Numbered from the stretch's first letter, positions 53,832-63,502 are shown. The stretch is 64,000 nucleotides of DNA from an uncultured Bacilli bacterium (GCA_934102215.1 CAKOSH010000003.1:62001-126000); one strand, 5' to 3'. The notes: a model not told the origin generated them from the letters alone. Translations and numbers: made by a program.

Positions 53832-54727
53832 TCTCTTTCTTTGACTTGTTTTTCAAAATTACGTTTATATGCACAATAAATTAAAGATAATTTTTCACGA
53901 GTAAGTTCTCCATCATAACTAACAGTTTTATTCGCAGGCTTTTCTAAATGTTTTCTAATAGTGTCAACACTTGCTTTAGAAGATGAAGATTTTATCGCAC
54001 CATATACTCTTGTAATTGGTGGTCTACTTGTAATTAAATCAGTATTTTCATAGAAAACTTTATCTTCTAATGATACAAGAGAAAGTATTGCAAGTTCACT
54101 CATAATTTTTGAAGTTGGTACTTGTAATAAATCTAAATTTTGATTTATAAATTCACGAGCCTGTTCTTTACTAAATCCATCATTTAAAAATTTATCAATT
54201 ATAAATTTATATGTAGCTTCCATTTGATCAATTGGAGCAGTCTTTTTATCTTCTTTTCTAAGTTCTGAATTAGTAGCTTTATCAATCTCTATAAATCCAA
54301 ATTCGTTATCTAGTTCTTGTATTACTGTAAAAAATTTATTTAATGGAATTTTTCTTGTTAAAATTCTTGGATAATTATAAAAAACTCTATCAGCTGCTTC
54401 TTTTGTTTTAAACATACTTAAAATAGTTGCTAATCTCTCACTATTTACTTCTAATAAATCTTTAAAATGTTCTATATATCTTATAATGTCTTCTTCACTA
54501 TAACCATCATTTTGCATTTTAAAATGTATAAAGTCATATGTGGCTTCCATTTCTTTATCATCAATATCTCTTATATGAGATCTAACGTATAAAACTATTA
54601 TCTTACTTTTAGTTTTTTCTCCCCATTTATAAAACATTTTTTCTCTATTACATGCATTCTCATGAATATCAGACATTTTTCTTCTATCCATTCCTAATAA
54701 TCTTCTATCTCCAGAATCTCTTAACAT
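53813..54727 (-). CDS. unknown protein with internal duplication
   Basis: 304 residues, soluble, helical. Two copies of an approximately 80-residue unit are visible (about 58-140 and about 168-248): METATYDF-like starts, NDGYSEEDIIRYIEHFKDLL versus NDGFSKEQAREFINQNLDLL, then DRVFYNYPRILTRKIPLNK versus DKVFYENTDLITSRPPITR. I do not recognise the unit. ATG 54727 is chosen for AGGGGG eight bases upstream. It has its own consensus-like promoter. Confidence 0.65.
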   Translation of the reverse strand: MLRDSGDRRLLGMDRRKMSDIHENACNREKMFYKWGEKTKSKIIVLYVRSHIRDIDDKEMEATYDFIHFKMQNDGYSEEDIIRYIEHFKDLLEVNSERLATILSMFKTKEAADRVFYNYPRILTRKIPLNKFFTVIQELDNEFGFIEIDKATNSELRKEDKKTAPIDQMEATYKFIIDKFLNDGFSKEQAREFINQNLDLLQVPTSKIMSELAILSLVSLEDKVFYENTDLITSRPPITRVYGAIKSSSSKASVDTIRKHLEKPANKTVSYDGELTREKLSLIYCAYKRNFEKQVKEREQSQTL

Positions 54728-54754
54728 ATCATTTTCCCCCTTAATAATGTGCAT

Positions 54755-54783
54755 ATTATATCATATTTGATACATAAAGTCAA
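54755..54783 (-). promoter_or_regulatory. sigma-A promoter of the duplicated-domain gene
   Basis: On the minus strand TTGACT (54778-54783), a 17-bp spacer ending in TGA, TATAAT (54755-54760). Confidence 0.8.
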
Positions 54784-54800
54784 TTGTTATATAAGTTTAC

Positions 54801-54827
54801 AAAAAAAATCACTATTACTTAGTGATT
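54801..54827 (-). terminator. terminator of the rbgA-linked unit
   Basis: On the minus strand AATCACTA-AGTAA-TAGTGATT is followed by TTTTTT; it overlaps the stop codon of the gene at 54815. Confidence 0.85.
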
Positions 54828-55192
54828 CTCATTGATTTTGATTCAAATAGTTCTAATACTTCACTATATTTTTGATAGATTCTTTGCTTTATGTTAGCAA
54901 TTCTATTTATTGATGATTCTATTTCTCTTCTTTTATTAGGATCTTTTTCTGTATTTAACTCATTAAGAAGCTTATGTAATTTTACTGTTAATCTATTATA
55001 TTCAGTATAGCATCTTTCCATATCTTCTATTCTTTTATCTATTTCATCTTTTTGAAAAGCAAGTGAACTATTATTACCTTTTTGCATTTGTCTTATTATA
55101 TTTATTCTCATTAATTTGTAGTTACCTATTTTTTCATATAATTTACTTATAAAGGTATAATCTCTTTCTATATTTAATTCATACATTTTCAT
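54815..55192 (-). CDS. unknown small coiled-coil protein
   Basis: 125 residues, nearly all helical and charged, with long heptad-like stretches (EIDKRIEDMERCYTEYNRL). No motif recognised. It follows rbgA by 8 bp; ATG 55192 has GAAAGGA. Co-transcription with rbgA suggests, but does not show, a ribosome or envelope link. Confidence 0.6.
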   Translation of the reverse strand: MKMYELNIERDYTFISKLYEKIGNYKLMRINIIRQMQKGNNSSLAFQKDEIDKRIEDMERCYTEYNRLTVKLHKLLNELNTEKDPNKRREIESSINRIANIKQRIYQKYSEVLELFESKSMRITK

Positions 55193-55200
55193 TATTCCTT

Positions 55201-56076
55201 TCAATATTTTATTTCATCAATTCTATCAAATGTTATATTTTTAACTTTTTCTTGTTTAATTGAATTAATGATTACTAAACTAACTTTTTCATAATCTACT
55301 TCACCTTTAACAGGTATATTTTTCTTTTTAGATATTTTAGTAAAACATTCTTCTACTTCATCATCATTATAATAATCAATTCCAAATTCTTGTTTTAGAA
55401 TATTAGGATAATACTTATCAAGCATTTTTAATATATGAATAGCTACTTCTTCTATAGTTATTACTTCTTCTTTAATAATTGTCATACTTGCTAGATTATA
55501 TGCGACAAGATTATTTTCAAATTTAGGCCATAATATACCTGGTGAATCGACGAGGTCTATAGTATCATTAATTCTAAGTGTTGTCAAACTTTTTGTAACA
55601 CCAGGCTTATTTCCTACGCCAACTATATTCTTACCAACAAGTTTATTAATAAGAGTACTCTTTCCTACATTTGGAACACCAACTATTAAACATTTTGCTT
55701 TTTTAGGAAGTAATCCTTTACTTTTTCTTTTCTCGTTAATAGATTTCATTAGTTTAGTAACTTCTTCTATTATCTTTTTATAATCATTTGTATTTTTAGA
55801 ATCACATGTTACTGTTATAAAACCTTCTTTATTATATTTTTCTATCCATTTACTTGTTTCATCTTTATCACATAAATCATATTTATTAAACACAATTATG
55901 TTTTGTTTTTCTCTTGTTATTTTTGCTAAATCTGGTATCATTGATGAATATGGTATTCTTGAATCTATAACATTTATTACTACATCTATATTTGAAATAA
56001 TATTTGTTATTTCTCTTTTTGTTTTAGTCATATGACCTGGATACCAGTTTATATTTGTTTTATTTTCGTTATTCAT
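55201..56076 (-). CDS. rbgA: ribosome biogenesis GTPase RbgA (YlqF)
   Basis: 291 residues with the circularly permuted GTPase order: G4 NKYD (about 64) before G1 GVPNVGKST (about 134), G2 PGVTKS and G3 DSPG (about 175). The N-terminus NINWYPGHMTKTKREI is typical. RbgA drives late 50S assembly. ATG 56076 is preferred because of GAGGTG upstream; a longer in-frame start overlaps the dinD remnant. Confidence 0.95.
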   Translation of the reverse strand: MNNENKTNINWYPGHMTKTKREITNIISNIDVVINVIDSRIPYSSMIPDLAKITREKQNIIVFNKYDLCDKDETSKWIEKYNKEGFITVTCDSKNTNDYKKIIEEVTKLMKSINEKRKSKGLLPKKAKCLIVGVPNVGKSTLINKLVGKNIVGVGNKPGVTKSLTTLRINDTIDLVDSPGILWPKFENNLVAYNLASMTIIKEEVITIEEVAIHILKMLDKYYPNILKQEFGIDYYNDDEVEECFTKISKKKNIPVKGEVDYEKVSLVIINSIKQEKVKNITFDRIDEIKY

Positions 56077-56093
56077 TGTTTTCACCTCTTCTT

Positions 56094-56947
56094 TCAATTC
56101 TTACTATTAATCTTCTTTGCTTCATTATTTTCTAACTTTTTCTTCTCTTTTTCAAGCACTTTTAGACTTTTTTCAGGAGTAGGCATGTCCTCCGGCATCA
56201 TTCCACCAATATCTGCGATTGCTTTTCTAACTTTTTTACCAACCTCATAATGTACATTTTTTGCTTTTTCTTCACCTTGTACATTATCTCTTAAAAGTTT
56301 CTGTTTTGTTTGATTTATTCTAAATAAATTGGCAACTAACTCATCTTCATTCATGTTATCTAAAATATCTTCACGATATCTTAACTTTTTTCTTTTAAAA
56401 ATATCATCAGCAGTTTCACCATTATACAGTCCTTTATACCCTGCGTTATGAAATTCAGACATATTTTTAACACCAGCAGATAATGCAACTTTTTGAAGTG
56501 TATAGTTACCTTGCTTTGTTAGCTTTCTTTGATAAAGTCTTTTTTCATCATCAGATAAGGAATCATATTCCTGCTCAGTTATTTCTTGTTTTCTTGTTTG
56601 AATAGCAAAATATGTTTGACCCAAAGCAACAACTTGTTTACTTGGATCAGCATTTTGCACTATTAAATAACATATATATCTTGATAGCTTATAATCCTTA
56701 ATAATTTCTTCTTTTCCTTTACCAGTTTTTATTGGCTTGTCGACCTCAACAGCCCAATCTTTTTCACTTGAAATACTGTTATTCGCAGATAAGATTGCTT
56801 TATCTATTACTTTTTTAAAGTTTCTCCAGTCCTTGTATTCTAATACTTTTAAAGTTCCCTGGCATACCAATATTCATTGCCATATTCATCAATGTGCTTT
56901 ATATTTTCAAAAATACTATTATTATATTTATTTTCTATTTTTTCCAT
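56094..56947 (-). pseudogene. dinD: dinD (DNA-damage-inducible protein D) broken by a frameshift
   Basis: The start ATG 56947 (GGAGGGG upstream) reads MEKIENKYNNSIFENIKHID ... EYWYAREL, then meets TAA at 56849-56851. The remaining 250 residues of DinD continue in another frame: KVLEYKDWRNFKKVIDKA, LSRYICYLIVQNADPSKQ, ALGQTYFAIQTRKQE, GGMMPEDMPTPEKSL. An intact gene would probably read ARELQKVLEYKDW; here CTTTAAAAG looks like CTTCAAAAAG with one base lost. DinD inhibits RecA in Escherichia coli. The downstream frame has an ATG but no good ribosome-binding site. Confidence 0.85.
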
Positions 56948-57000
56948 AAAATCCCCTCCGTTTCTATTAAATGCAACATCACTCACAGTTATATTTACTA

Positions 57001-57567
57001 TTAATTATTTTTTATGATTACATCTAATTTATATAGATTGTCATTATCATTAATTCGCAAAATATTTTTAGGAATCTTATTTAGTAATTCAATTGGTAAA
57101 TTATTATAATGTGGAACAATAATTTTATCATAATAATCAAATCCATTATTCATTATTAAAAGTTCTCCTGTTGTTGTATCCAGATAATTTTTATTAAATA
57201 TCATTGCTCCAGCTGATTGGCCAATTATTATACCACCATTATCTATAAATTTCTTAATAATTTCATAATTGTTAGATTCGATTATTGAGTCCATTAAATT
57301 TTTAGGTTCTCCACCACTTAAATATAATGCATCATATTCTTCGATATTTAATTTTTGTTTATTTAAATCTATTATTTTAGAATTAATATCATTTTTAGTA
57401 AATTCCTTCCTAGCCACAACTGAATTAGTCCTATCTTCTGATATCAACTTAGCGTTTGGAATAATTGCTACATTCTTATCTTTTAAGACTTTTATAATAT
57501 CTTGATAACTATTCATATAATCTTTATATCTAGTATCTACTCCATATGATGTTAAATATATATTCAT
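57001..57567 (-). CDS. peptidase E-like (S51) / class I glutamine amidotransferase-like protein
   Basis: 188 residues. The S51 pattern is present: LYLSGGEPKNLMDSI and the nucleophile elbow GGIIIGQSAGAMIF (Ser at about 119), and a likely catalytic His in IIVPHYNN. Peptidase E cleaves Asp-X dipeptides, but many homologues have other roles. The start ATG 57567 has AAAGGA. It is followed by a small membrane-protein gene on the same strand upstream. Confidence 0.8.
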   Translation of the reverse strand: MNIYLTSYGVDTRYKDYMNSYQDIIKVLKDKNVAIIPNAKLISEDRTNSVVARKEFTKNDINSKIIDLNKQKLNIEEYDALYLSGGEPKNLMDSIIESNNYEIIKKFIDNGGIIIGQSAGAMIFNKNYLDTTTGELLIMNNGFDYYDKIIVPHYNNLPIELLNKIPKNILRINDNDNLYKLDVIIKNN

Positions 57568-57595
57568 ATTTTTTCCTTTCTTCCCTACTGATAAG

Positions 57596-57817
57596 TTATT
57601 TTTTTAATTTTCTTCTTTTAATAAAATATATAATAGAAACTATTATTAGTGCTAATAAACTGATTAAAAATATTATTCCAAGTATGATAAATTTTCCTGT
57701 TCCCTCTAGTGCTGATAATCCAAATTCTTTATTATTTTCTACTACTATTAGTCCTATAGCGCTTAATATGATAATTACAATGTCTATTATATAAAATACT
57801 TTTATTTTCTTGTTCAT
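57596..57817 (-). CDS. small membrane protein, two helices
   Basis: 73 residues with two hydrophobic helices (about 5-27 and 40-64) and a Lys/Arg-rich end. Not recognised. ATG 57817 has AAAGGA; a longer in-frame start would overlap the GNAT gene. Both neighbours point the same way. Confidence 0.6.
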   Translation of the reverse strand: MNKKIKVFYIIDIVIIILSAIGLIVVENNKEFGLSALEGTGKFIILGIIFLISLLALIIVSIIYFIKRRKLKK

Positions 57818-57848
57818 TTTAATAATTCCTTTTTCATTACTAATATTT

Positions 57849-58352
57849 TTATATTTGTTCAAATAAATATACATTTTCTGGTAAATTTAATTTCTTATAA
57901 ATTCTAGTTTTTATTAGCTTTCCTCCCATATGTTTATAAAATTCATTTGATGGATTGCCTTCTAAACATCCTATAATCATTTTATCAAAGCCCATTTCTT
58001 TTAATGTGTCTTTGCATGATTCAAATAGTTTTTTACCATAACCTTTTCCTTTATATTCACTTATGATATAAATAGCAAATAATTCACCACAATTATTATA
58101 TGTTGTGTCGTTAGGCTTACCAACGTTTGCAAAGCCTACAACTTTATTATCAACTTCGAGTACTAGTTGTTCATCTTCATTTGTATCAAAATTTTTAAGA
58201 GAATTGTTTGCTCTTTCTTCTTCATTACTATATAAGTTATTTAAAATATCATCATTGATAATTCCTTTATATGTTTCATTCCAAGCAATTGTTATGACAT
58301 GTGCTACACTCATACAATCCCTTTTTTCCATTTTTCTTATATTATAATCCAT
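57849..58352 (-). CDS. GNAT-family N-acetyltransferase
   Basis: 167 residues. Acetyl-CoA-binding motif A is visible (LFAIYIISEYKGKGYGKKLFESC, about 92-114; given in parts, the YKGKGYG loop is diagnostic), and the C-terminal NPSNEFYKHMGGK. Substrate unknown. ATG 58352 has GAGAGGTG. Confidence 0.85.
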   Translation of the reverse strand: MDYNIRKMEKRDCMSVAHVITIAWNETYKGIINDDILNNLYSNEEERANNSLKNFDTNEDEQLVLEVDNKVVGFANVGKPNDTTYNNCGELFAIYIISEYKGKGYGKKLFESCKDTLKEMGFDKMIIGCLEGNPSNEFYKHMGGKLIKTRIYKKLNLPENVYLFEQI

Positions 58353-58372
58353 TTTCTTCACCTCTCTTATAT

Positions 58373-58516
58373 TTATTTTATAGGTTCTAAATACATTATC
58401 TCTTTGCCTAATGTTTTGATAAAGTTATCTAATTCTTTATAATTAATGCTTACATATTTACTATTTAGTGATACATATTCGCATGATTCTCTTATTTTTT
58501 CTAACGTATTTATCTT
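58373..58516 (-). pseudogene. short reading-frame remnant, possibly of a queuosine-salvage-type protein
   Basis: Reading KINTLEKIRESCEYVSLNSK then YVSINYKELDNFIKTL and ending EPIK-stop, this piece looks like real protein but has no ribosome-binding site (only a TTG near 58530 inside the preceding gene). The SKYVSIN pattern recalls the N-terminus of the queuosine salvage (DUF2419) family. I regard it as a truncated fragment. Confidence 0.35.
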
Positions 58517-58520
58517 TCGT

Positions 58521-59099
58521 TTAACTTTCAAATTCCCAATTGATTGTATAATCTTTTGATGAAATTCCTGCGAATTGATTTACACTTTCTTCTATAATTA
58601 TTTTTGCTCTTGTTTGTGCTGTACTTAAAAGTTGTTCATCACTTTCAGCACTCTTTTTCATTTCATTTTGAGCATCATCAAATGCTTTTGATATATCATC
58701 TCCAGTAATTGGATTTTTAATTAAGAATCCATCTTCTGATTCAATGAATTTTTCTTTCTTAAAATCACTTTCATCAACATTAGGTTCACCTATTATTTTT
58801 GCTTTAGGTATTAATACATTAATTGTATTCCCTTGAACATCTATTTTTACTTTTGATAAGTCAATCCCAAGTTTAATTGTTCCAGTGTATTCAGCAAATA
58901 ATTTTCTATCTTTTTTAAATATTGAATCAGAATCTTTCGTAGTTTCTAATACATTATGGAAATATGCTTCATATGTTACTAAGTTTCCTGTAAGTTCTAA
59001 TTTCTTTATGTTTTCACTTAAAGTTTCATTTTTATTATCACAAGCGGATAACATTATAATCATTGATAATATTACTATATATTTACTTACTTTCTTCAT
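58521..59099 (-). CDS. DUF4230 lipoprotein
   Basis: 192 residues. The lipobox MLSAC (Cys at about 20) follows a short signal. The rest matches DUF4230 (TIKLGIDLSKVKIDVQGNTI, VLIPKAKIIGEPNVDE, TRAKIIIEESVNQF). Function unknown. It follows a second DUF4230 gene by about 9 bp; both probably arose by duplication. Confidence 0.75.
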   Translation of the reverse strand: MKKVSKYIVILSMIIMLSACDNKNETLSENIKKLELTGNLVTYEAYFHNVLETTKDSDSIFKKDRKLFAEYTGTIKLGIDLSKVKIDVQGNTINVLIPKAKIIGEPNVDESDFKKEKFIESEDGFLIKNPITGDDISKAFDDAQNEMKKSAESDEQLLSTAQTRAKIIIEESVNQFAGISSKDYTINWEFES

Positions 59100-59108
59100 T
59101 TTACTCCT

Positions 59109-59735
59109 CTACTTTACTTCTACTTTATAACTAGAATCATATGCTTTAATCCAATTTTTATAAAATTCTTCTAAAACTATTCTTGCTTGTTCTTTAGCAG
59201 CTGGTAATAATTTGTTGTCTTCTTCGCTTCTAGTTTTAACAGTTTCCTGACATAATTTTCTTGCCGCTGGTAACTCATCAGCAGGTACTTCACTTCCGTT
59301 TAGAAATTTTACACTTCCAATAGTTGGTTCACCTTTTAGTGTAACTTCTGGCATTTCTATCTTTAATATTTTATTGTTATTATTAATATCAATTTTTACT
59401 TTACTAAAATCTATTCCTGCAGTAAGTGTTCCTTTACATGAAACTACATATTCAAAATTACTCATTTTATTTGAATTTAAATCACATTTCTTTTCATTTT
59501 TACATTTTTTGCCAATCACGTTATAAGTTATATTTGCTGTTTCTAAATCACTCTTTTCTACTATTTTATCCAGTGATATTTTAGCCTTTGTTTCTATATT
59601 TCCACCATTACTATAAGTGTTAATGAGAAAAAATACTATTGCTAATATAAGGATAATTAATATTAATTGTTTAATAATACCTTTACTTTTTGAACTCTTT
59701 TTCTTTAAATCATTTTCTTCTTTTACTTCATTCAT
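59109..59735 (-). CDS. DUF4230 membrane protein
   Basis: 208 residues with one membrane helix (about 22-42) rather than a lipobox. The DUF4230 region (LTAGIDFSKVKIDINNN, EMPEVTLKGEPTIGS, KEQARIVLEEFYKNW) parallels that of its downstream neighbour, which is about 30-35 per cent identical by eye. The N-terminus is Lys-rich. Function unknown. Confidence 0.75.
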   Translation of the reverse strand: MNEVKEENDLKKKSSKSKGIIKQLILIILILAIVFFLINTYSNGGNIETKAKISLDKIVEKSDLETANITYNVIGKKCKNEKKCDLNSNKMSNFEYVVSCKGTLTAGIDFSKVKIDINNNNKILKIEMPEVTLKGEPTIGSVKFLNGSEVPADELPAARKLCQETVKTRSEEDNKLLPAAKEQARIVLEEFYKNWIKAYDSSYKVEVK

Positions 59736-59807
59736 AATTCTTTTTTACTCCTTCAATACAATGTATGTTTTTGACGCGACCAAATTGGCAACAGCTTGTT
59801 TCCAATT

Positions 59808-60251
59808 TTAAATATTATTATGTATATAATATAATGTTAATGTTTCACTATCAAATAAGAATATACTATAGTTATCAAATTTACCATAAGTAGAGTCTCC
59901 AATAGGTGTTCCTTCTTTAGTAACTATTCTTACATAATCATTTTCAGTAATAGAATTTACATCAAAATCATATTCATTTAATCTTTCCAACGATTCCATT
60001 ACATCTTTAAAATCATTAAAGTAACTTTTAATACTTTCTATATCATTTTCATTTACCTTTGTATAATTATCATCATTTTCAACAATTATTTTATCATAAA
60101 CATATTTGGCATAATCAGTATGATCTTGAATACCTTCTTTGTCATAATATTCTGTTTTAGATGTATATCCTTTTGGTATTTCTGTATTCATAGTTCCACC
60201 ACAGGCAGTTAATAATAAAATTAGTATTATTGTTATTAAAATCTTTTTCAT
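59808..60251 (-). CDS. lipoprotein of unknown function
   Basis: 147 residues. A signal peptide ends in the lipobox LLTACG (Cys at about 17). The remainder is acidic and beta-rich, with no family recognised. ATG 60251 is placed 8 bases after GGAG. It is 12 bp downstream of the phosphoesterase gene and probably in one unit with it. Confidence 0.7.
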   Translation of the reverse strand: MKKILITIILILLLTACGGTMNTEIPKGYTSKTEYYDKEGIQDHTDYAKYVYDKIIVENDDNYTKVNENDIESIKSYFNDFKDVMESLERLNEYDFDVNSITENDYVRIVTKEGTPIGDSTYGKFDNYSIFLFDSETLTLYYIHNNI

Positions 60252-60263
60252 ATTCATCTCTCC

Positions 60264-61331
60264 TTAATTTATATTTATAAATACATATTCAGATTTGCAT
60301 CCTGTCTTAATTTTAAGTTCCCAATCTGATATTCCTGATGTAACTATAAAATTAGTATTATTTATTTTTTCATAACCATAAACACTATCATTTTCACTTA
60401 CATATGTACTAAGTAATTGAAGTGGTATCATTTGTCCTCCATGAGTGTGTCCTGATACTACTAAATCAATATTACTTTTAGATTCATTAAGATAATCAGT
60501 TGGTTGATGATTAATATCTGTCATAAATTTACTTTTATCTAAATCTTTTGTTAAATCTTCAGCACTCATTCTACTTCTATCTTCAGCATCTTTTCTACCT
60601 ATAATATATATTTCATTATTAATAAGTATACTTTCATCTTTTAAAACTTTTACATTATTTTTAGTAAGTTCCGTCTCTAAATCTTGCGCAGAGTACCCTC
60701 TTTTTTCACCATAATATCCTTTATCATGATTACCATGGGCAAAATATATTCCATATTTAATATTGATTTTACCTAGTGCTTCACATGAAGCAATCATATC
60801 TTCTTTAGTAGTACCATCATCTACAAAATCGCCTGCGATAAGTAAGATATCAGGATTTTCTTTTTCTATTTCCTTTAAATATTCATAAAACTTTTCAGCA
60901 TGGAACGTTGTTCCTATATGACTATCTGAAAGTAATGCTACTTTATATTTACTATTTAATTTATCTGATTTTATATCATATGTAGTAATGTCAACATTAT
61001 AAACATTATATATTCCTTTTAATATGTAAAGCGGTACAAATGTTAGAGTTATTATACCTGCTAGATAATATTTAAAATCTTTCTTTCTTATCTTTTTAAT
61101 AATCAAAAATACTAAGTCCATAAATAACCATATAAATAGATAATGAATAACTATTATCGCAGATGTTGTAAAGTTAAGTATAAGTGTTGTTATTAAAATA
61201 AATATACCTACTATAAGAAATGGAACATATTTGTTTTTAATGCCTATCTTATTAATTCTATTACAAATGTAGATTATTCCTAAGATAAACATTATTATAC
61301 TAAACAACATTATAAGTATCCATAACATCAT
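60264..61331 (-). CDS. membrane metallophosphoesterase, YkuE-like
   Basis: 355 residues. Four N-terminal membrane helices (about 1-115) are followed by a calcineurin-type phosphoesterase with the five metal motifs: LLSDSHIG, LIAGDFVDDG, AHGNHDKG, and VVSGHTHGGQM. YkuE-like enzymes have been linked to phospholipid or wall-linked phosphate hydrolysis; the substrate here is unknown. ATG 61331 has AAGGTG. Confidence 0.88.
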   Translation of the reverse strand: MMLWILIMLFSIIMFILGIIYICNRINKIGIKNKYVPFLIVGIFILITTLILNFTTSAIIVIHYLFIWLFMDLVFLIIKKIRKKDFKYYLAGIITLTFVPLYILKGIYNVYNVDITTYDIKSDKLNSKYKVALLSDSHIGTTFHAEKFYEYLKEIEKENPDILLIAGDFVDDGTTKEDMIASCEALGKINIKYGIYFAHGNHDKGYYGEKRGYSAQDLETELTKNNVKVLKDESILINNEIYIIGRKDAEDRSRMSAEDLTKDLDKSKFMTDINHQPTDYLNESKSNIDLVVSGHTHGGQMIPLQLLSTYVSENDSVYGYEKINNTNFIVTSGISDWELKIKTGCKSEYVFININ

Positions 61332-61388
61332 ACCACACACCTTATTTCATGTTATAAGTATAACATAATATACTCTATTTTTGAATAT

Positions 61389-61418
61389 GAAAAAGAGTTA
61401 CTCATTTGAATAACTCTT
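61389..61418 (-). terminator. terminator of the wall-anchored protein gene
   Basis: On the minus strand AAGAGTTA-TTCAAATGAG-TAACTCTT is followed by TTTC. Confidence 0.8.
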
Positions 61419-61431
61419 GATTTAATAATTA

Positions 61432-63360
61432 TTAATTAAAATGTTTTTTTGATACAACAATTGTACCAATAGTTAACACTGAACCTAATAACATTATTAC
61501 ATAAGTCATAACATTATCACCAGTTTGTGGATTTAGATTTTTTGCTGTAAAATATGAAATTTCAAATGTTGAGAAACTTGTTGTTTCGATTGTGATATAT
61601 TTTTCTCCATCTTCTGTTTTCTTAATTTCATATTCTTTTTCATCTATTACATTGCCATTATTAATATGTTTTACTTTAGCATGTGTATCTTTTACACTAG
61701 ATGGTATTGGTAAGTTAATTCTAATTTTACCACCATTAAGTGCTTCATTAGGAATTTCTGTATAATCAATTCCATTTATTGAATACATTGGTTTAATTTC
61801 ATAAGCGATTTTATTAGTTTTTTCATCATATTCAACTAATTTAGTATTGAAGTTAACTTCAATTATAGTTGTTGTATCTGTAAGTTGTAATTTTTCTTTA
61901 TTGATTGATTTTACTAAACCGCTATTTTTATTATCTAAATTTGTATTAATTAATTCTTTTGCTAATTCTTCTTTTATTGTATCACTAGCTGTTATTTCTT
62001 TTGATACTTCTACAAGATTTGAATCTTTTTCTAAATATCTAGCAGTATCAAGTGATATTGTAACATAACCTTCTGGCATTGTGAATTCATTATTTGTTAC
62101 AGTTATTTTGTTATCCTTTGAATCTTTAACAATAATTTCTTTTACATAGTATCCTGTGTCTGCTTTAGCATTAACAGTTACTTTTTTATCTTGCATTACT
62201 GATGTATATTTATATTCTTTACCATCAACAGTAATTGTTGCTTCTGCTCCTTCTACATCAAGATAATTAATATTTGAAACTGTATATTTTGATTCTGATA
62301 ATTTTATAAGTTTATAACTCTTTTCTACATAATTTCCAATTGTATCAGTATTAAATGTTCCACCTTTTACATATACTTTGTCGTTTTCTTGGAATACTGT
62401 ATCGCCAACAAAATTTCCATCATATATACGTAAGTCATTTAAATTATTAACACCAGTTTGTGCTGGATAGTGATAAATACTATTTCCTTTTTCACTGATA
62501 ATTTGAGAATTTTGTGTTATTCCTAATTCTATTTTACCAAAGTATGTGTTATTTGATTCGATTTGAATAGCAGCACCTACTCCGTTGATACCGTTTCCAT
62601 ATCCTTCAGCAACTCCAGGTTTTCCTGTTGCTTTAAGTGTAGCGTTGCCAATATTAAATCTTCCACTTTTAACTCCAAGTGCACCATTTATTCCTTCACA
62701 AGTTGCTCCTACTATATTCCATTGTCCAGCACCTGCTCCATAAAGTGGGAATCCATTTGAACCAGTAGCTGTAATTTTAGTTGTTTTGCTTAAGTTGATA
62801 ACTGGAACATTAATAGTAGTTCCATCATTTTTAATTTTACCTTGAATAGTAATACCACCTGCTTCATTACCAGTACTAACTATTGTTCCATCAAAATTAA
62901 CTGTAACGCCATATGCTTTAGCACTTGTATCCCATACAGTTAAGCCCCATTGTGTGGTATCAATTGTTACATCCTTACCAACATGTAATGTAGAATACCC
63001 AACATCGCTCTTATTAGTAGAACCTTCTACATATATAGTTGAAGCAGTTGTTTCTAAAACACGAGTATCTTTTATTGTTCCTTTCCCAGTAATTTCAAGT
63101 GAACCTTTTAATAAATCAATATACTTTTCAGTTATAGTAATTGTTTTACCATTAAGGTCTAATACGACATCATTTCCATTAATTTCAAGTGCTTTGTTTA
63201 ATGTTATGTTGTCACCAAGAACTACAGTGTTGTTTCCTTTAACAGCATTAAGTAATTCTTCCACTGTTTTTACATTTATAGTTTCTGCATTAGTAATTAC
63301 TGGAACTAATACAAGAACTGATATAATAAATGTAAATATTAGTTTTTTTAGATTTTTCAT
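61432..63360 (-). CDS. NPQTG-anchored cell-wall protein with beta-helix domain
   Basis: 642 residues. A signal peptide (to about ITNA, residue 25) is followed by a repetitive beta-helix-like region (about 30-350, VVLDLNGKTITI, GITIQGKI, LGVKSGRFNIGNATL). After this comes a Lys-rich, YTVSN/KYTS linker region, then the end LNPQTGDNVMTYVIMLLG with a membrane helix and a KKHFN tail. NPQTG is a typical class B sortase substrate motif. The only sortase in the window is the interrupted one at 2686-3624. Adhesin or polysaccharide-binding role is inferred. Confidence 0.82.
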   Translation of the reverse strand: MKNLKKLIFTFIISVLVLVPVITNAETINVKTVEELLNAVKGNNTVVLGDNITLNKALEINGNDVVLDLNGKTITITEKYIDLLKGSLEITGKGTIKDTRVLETTASTIYVEGSTNKSDVGYSTLHVGKDVTIDTTQWGLTVWDTSAKAYGVTVNFDGTIVSTGNEAGGITIQGKIKNDGTTINVPVINLSKTTKITATGSNGFPLYGAGAGQWNIVGATCEGINGALGVKSGRFNIGNATLKATGKPGVAEGYGNGINGVGAAIQIESNNTYFGKIELGITQNSQIISEKGNSIYHYPAQTGVNNLNDLRIYDGNFVGDTVFQENDKVYVKGGTFNTDTIGNYVEKSYKLIKLSESKYTVSNINYLDVEGAEATITVDGKEYKYTSVMQDKKVTVNAKADTGYYVKEIIVKDSKDNKITVTNNEFTMPEGYVTISLDTARYLEKDSNLVEVSKEITASDTIKEELAKELINTNLDNKNSGLVKSINKEKLQLTDTTTIIEVNFNTKLVEYDEKTNKIAYEIKPMYSINGIDYTEIPNEALNGGKIRINLPIPSSVKDTHAKVKHINNGNVIDEKEYEIKKTEDGEKYITIETTSFSTFEISYFTAKNLNPQTGDNVMTYVIMLLGSVLTIGTIVVSKKHFN

Positions 63361-63477
63361 ATATTTCCTCTCCTATCTTGATTTCAGTATATAATTTTAA
63401 AATATTTAAAGCAAGTGGTTTTTTCTTTTTATTTACTTATTTAACACATTTTGACATTTTTTGATATTTTTTAATTT

Positions 63478-63502
63478 AAAAAGTAGAAATTAATCTACTA
63501 AT
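63478..63502 (-). terminator. terminator of the edge GNAT gene
   Basis: On the minus strand AGTAGA-TTAATT-TCTACT is followed by TTTTAAATT; it overlaps the stop codon. Confidence 0.7.
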
